A DNA stretch of 44,910 nucleotides from Akkermansia muciniphila (lineage in GTDB: Bacteria > Verrucomicrobiota > Verrucomicrobiia > Verrucomicrobiales > Verrucomicrobiaceae). The stretch spans positions 1-44,910 of the forward strand of contig CAMAZK010000009.1 in the NCBI GenBank assembly GCA_945863205.1, given 5' to 3'. Both the position numbers and the translations under genes were made by a program. Below are positions 43,718 to 44,910 of this stretch, in pieces. A model generated the notes under the pieces. The model worked only from the letters and a program-made list of their open reading frames with translations. It searched no databases and was not told where the DNA came from. Every line of letters begins with the position of its first letter. Positions within the stretch are counted from its first letter, which is position 1.

Positions 43718-43895
43718 GAAGGCCAACGGCCTTCTGTAACAAAGCGAAGAGTTGCGCTGCGAAGCGGCGCTACCCTGGTTTATGACGCGACGGCCGGCAG
43801 GAACGCCGAAGGTGTTCCGCATCTGCCGGGGGCCAGAGCCGGTGCGGAACACCTTTGGCGTTCCGGGCTTTGACGTCGCCTTTCTCCAGGGTAGC
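43718..43895. repeat. Nested palindromic repeat element
   Basis: The 442-bp gap between the lipocalin gene and the next small ORF holds no convincing gene. It contains GAAGGCC-AAC-GGCCTTC (43718-43734). An outer perfect 10-bp inverted repeat, GCTACCCTGG (43769-43778) and CCAGGGTAGC (43886-43895), encloses a 20-bp inner inverted repeat (43801-43820 and 43844-43863, one mismatch). ORFs across it, such as 43752-44021, follow the repeat and are not credible genes. Resembles the element at 27904-28162 in style but not in arm sequence. Confidence 0.7.
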
Positions 43896-44017
43896 CTCGA
43901 CGAGACTCGGCAATCCTTCGCTATGATTCGAAAGCCCCTTTTGGGCTTATGCCTGGCGCGCCAAAGGCAAAGCATCATCCCGACGACGCATCCGAATGAA
44001 GAGTGGTTGATGAACCC

Positions 44018-44248
44018 TTAATGCGGCGTCACGAACAACGCTCTGTCTGATGGCTCCTCGGCAGATGCGCGGCGAGCTGCCTCACGCTCGATCTGCCAGC
44101 GAAGCCACGCACGGCGCAGAAAATTTGCGGCATGCAGTTCGTGGGCGCGCTTGTGCAGCAGCTCCGCTCGAATCTCGTGTTTCCGTTGCTCCTGAAATGA
44201 TTCGCGGCCATCCACAATGAAGCGCAGATGGCCGCGAGAAGTGTTCAT
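44018..44248 (-). CDS. Small hypothetical protein downstream of the DUF1501 gene
   Basis: A 76-residue ORF starting 14 bp after the DUF1501 stop on the same strand. The sequence is basic and helical (FQEQRKHEIRAELLHKRAHELHAANFLRRAWLRWQIEREAARRA). No family or signal peptide is recognised. Codon use looks ordinary, but a spurious ORF cannot be excluded because the region follows a repeat element; the short gap to DUF1501 is the main support. Confidence 0.4.
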   Translation of the reverse strand: MNTSRGHLRFIVDGRESFQEQRKHEIRAELLHKRAHELHAANFLRRAWLRWQIEREAARRASAEEPSDRALFVTPH

Positions 44249-44262
44249 GGGATGAAAGCGGT

Positions 44263-44910
44263 TTACGCAAACAGCTTCGTCACCGGCTTGGCCTTCACCA
44301 GTTCGCGCGGCTGATTGAGATGATTGTAAACAATCGTCTCGGGGTCGATGCCGACGGCGTGGTAGATGGTGGCGAGGAGTTCGGTCGGATGCACGGCGTC
44401 TTCGACGGGCGCGGAGCCGGTGGCGTCGGATTTGCCGTGAATGTAGCCGCGCTTGATGCCGGCACCGCCGACGACGGCGGTGTAGCAGTAAGGCCAGTGA
44501 TCGCGACCGTCGGCGCTGTTGCCGTTGCCGCTGGTGGACACGCCTTTTTCCGGGCTGCGGCCGAATTCACCGAGGACGACGACGATGGTTTCGTCGAGCA
44601 GGCCGGTGGCGTCGAGATCGGAGAACAGAGCGCTGAGGCCCTGGTCGAGCATGGGGCCGCTTTGGTTCTTCATGCGCTGCGTGAGGCCGACGTGGTGGTC
44701 CCAGCTGTGATTGTCCGAGTTCGCGACCTTGGGCCAGATGACTTCGACGACGCGCGTGCCAGCTTCGAGCAGACGACGGGCCAGCAGGCAGCTTTGACCA
44801 AAGGTGTTGCGGCCGTAGCGGTCGCGCAGGTTTTCGGGTTCGCGGTCGAGAGCGAAGGCATCACGGGCGCGGCCGCTGGAGATGAGGTTCAAGGCCTGGC
44901 TGTAGTAGCT
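44263..44910 (-). CDS. DUF1501 protein (partial, N-terminus off the window)
   Basis: The frame runs from the window edge to a stop at 44263; the track's start at 44892 is internal, since the codons upstream read [13 protein letters not shown] without a stop. The C-terminal 200 residues of the DUF1501 family are visible: [30 protein letters not shown] (in parts), [54 protein letters not shown], and [18 protein letters not shown]. The fold belongs to the alkaline phosphatase/sulfatase superfamily. In Planctomycetes and Verrucomicrobia these genes are typically paired with DUF1549/DUF1553 cytochrome-type genes, which would be upstream beyond the window. Confidence 0.93.
   Translation of the reverse strand, partial: SYYSQALNLISSGRARDAFALDREPENLRDRYGRNTFGQSCLLARRLLEAGTRVVEVIWPKVANSDNHSWDHHVGLTQRMKNQSGPMLDQGLSALFSDLDATGLLDETIVVVLGEFGRSPEKGVSTSGNGNSADGRDHWPYCYTAVVGGAGIKRGYIHGKSDATGSAPVEDAVHPTELLATIYHAVGIDPETIVYNHLNQPRELVKAKPVTKLFA

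Noticed and set aside
43752-44021. 89-residue ORF over the repeat element
   Set aside because: Its sequence follows the inverted repeats and shows no independent gene evidence.

Overview
The window reads as a high-G+C chromosomal segment of a Verrucomicrobia bacterium, probably Verrucomicrobiaceae (Prosthecobacter/Verrucomicrobium-like). The basis is the combination of a DUF1501 gene, a DUF5069-type gene, FG-GAP and SGNH secreted proteins, multi-domain Hanks-type kinases, an ECF sigma factor and zinc-ribbon kinases. This is inference from gene content; no rRNA is present. Base 1 cuts a lipoprotein gene and base 44910 cuts a DUF1501 gene.

Layout. 1-3605 (minus): a type IV secretion/conjugation cluster with VirB2-like pilin, VirB3-like protein, VirB4 ATPase and the start of a small lipoprotein. 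3744-6618: an ECF sigma factor divergent from a membrane Ser/Thr kinase whose extracytoplasmic part carries a C-type-lectin-like and a lamin-tail domain. 6655-9250: a small conserved protein, a PHB-depolymerase-like esterase, an ArsC/Spx-like protein and RluD. 9339-11756: a second membrane kinase with an N-terminal zinc ribbon. 11853-14179: a peptidoglycan amidase, a patatin phospholipase and a DUF5069-like protein. 14346-19880: a dicarboxylate/amino-acid symporter, LeuC, a HicAB-like module, an alpha/beta hydrolase and an SGNH hydrolase. 19928-20014: tRNA-Ser(CGA). 20132-27834: small membrane protein, 3-methyladenine glycosylase, Nif3-like protein, unknown MCCF protein, GluQ, exported SH3-like protein, HemL, ParE-type TA module, cupin, FG-GAP protein. 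27904-28162: a non-coding element bounded by a perfect 28-bp inverted repeat. 28172-30589: GlcD-type oxidase and MBL-fold protein. 30608-34319: an SPC-type P1B-4 metal ATPase whose 3' end is duplicated around a VapBC-like module. 34385-43575: TPR protein, TerC-like protein, LplT-like MFS, GT1 glycosyltransferase, APC permease, exported proteins, DUF2071, lipocalin. 43718-43895: a second palindromic repeat element, followed by a small ORF and the DUF1501 gene.

Most of the window is housekeeping and ordinary accessory content. The parts that deserve attention are: (i) the duplicated, silently diverged ATPase 3' end enclosing a TA module and a gene remnant; (ii) the ECF sigma / CTLD-LTD kinase pair next to a T4SS cluster; (iii) the signal-peptide-less amidase plus patatin pair; (iv) two structurally complex inverted-repeat elements; and (v) three toxin-antitoxin modules within about 17 kb. 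All assignments come from reading motifs; no database search was run.
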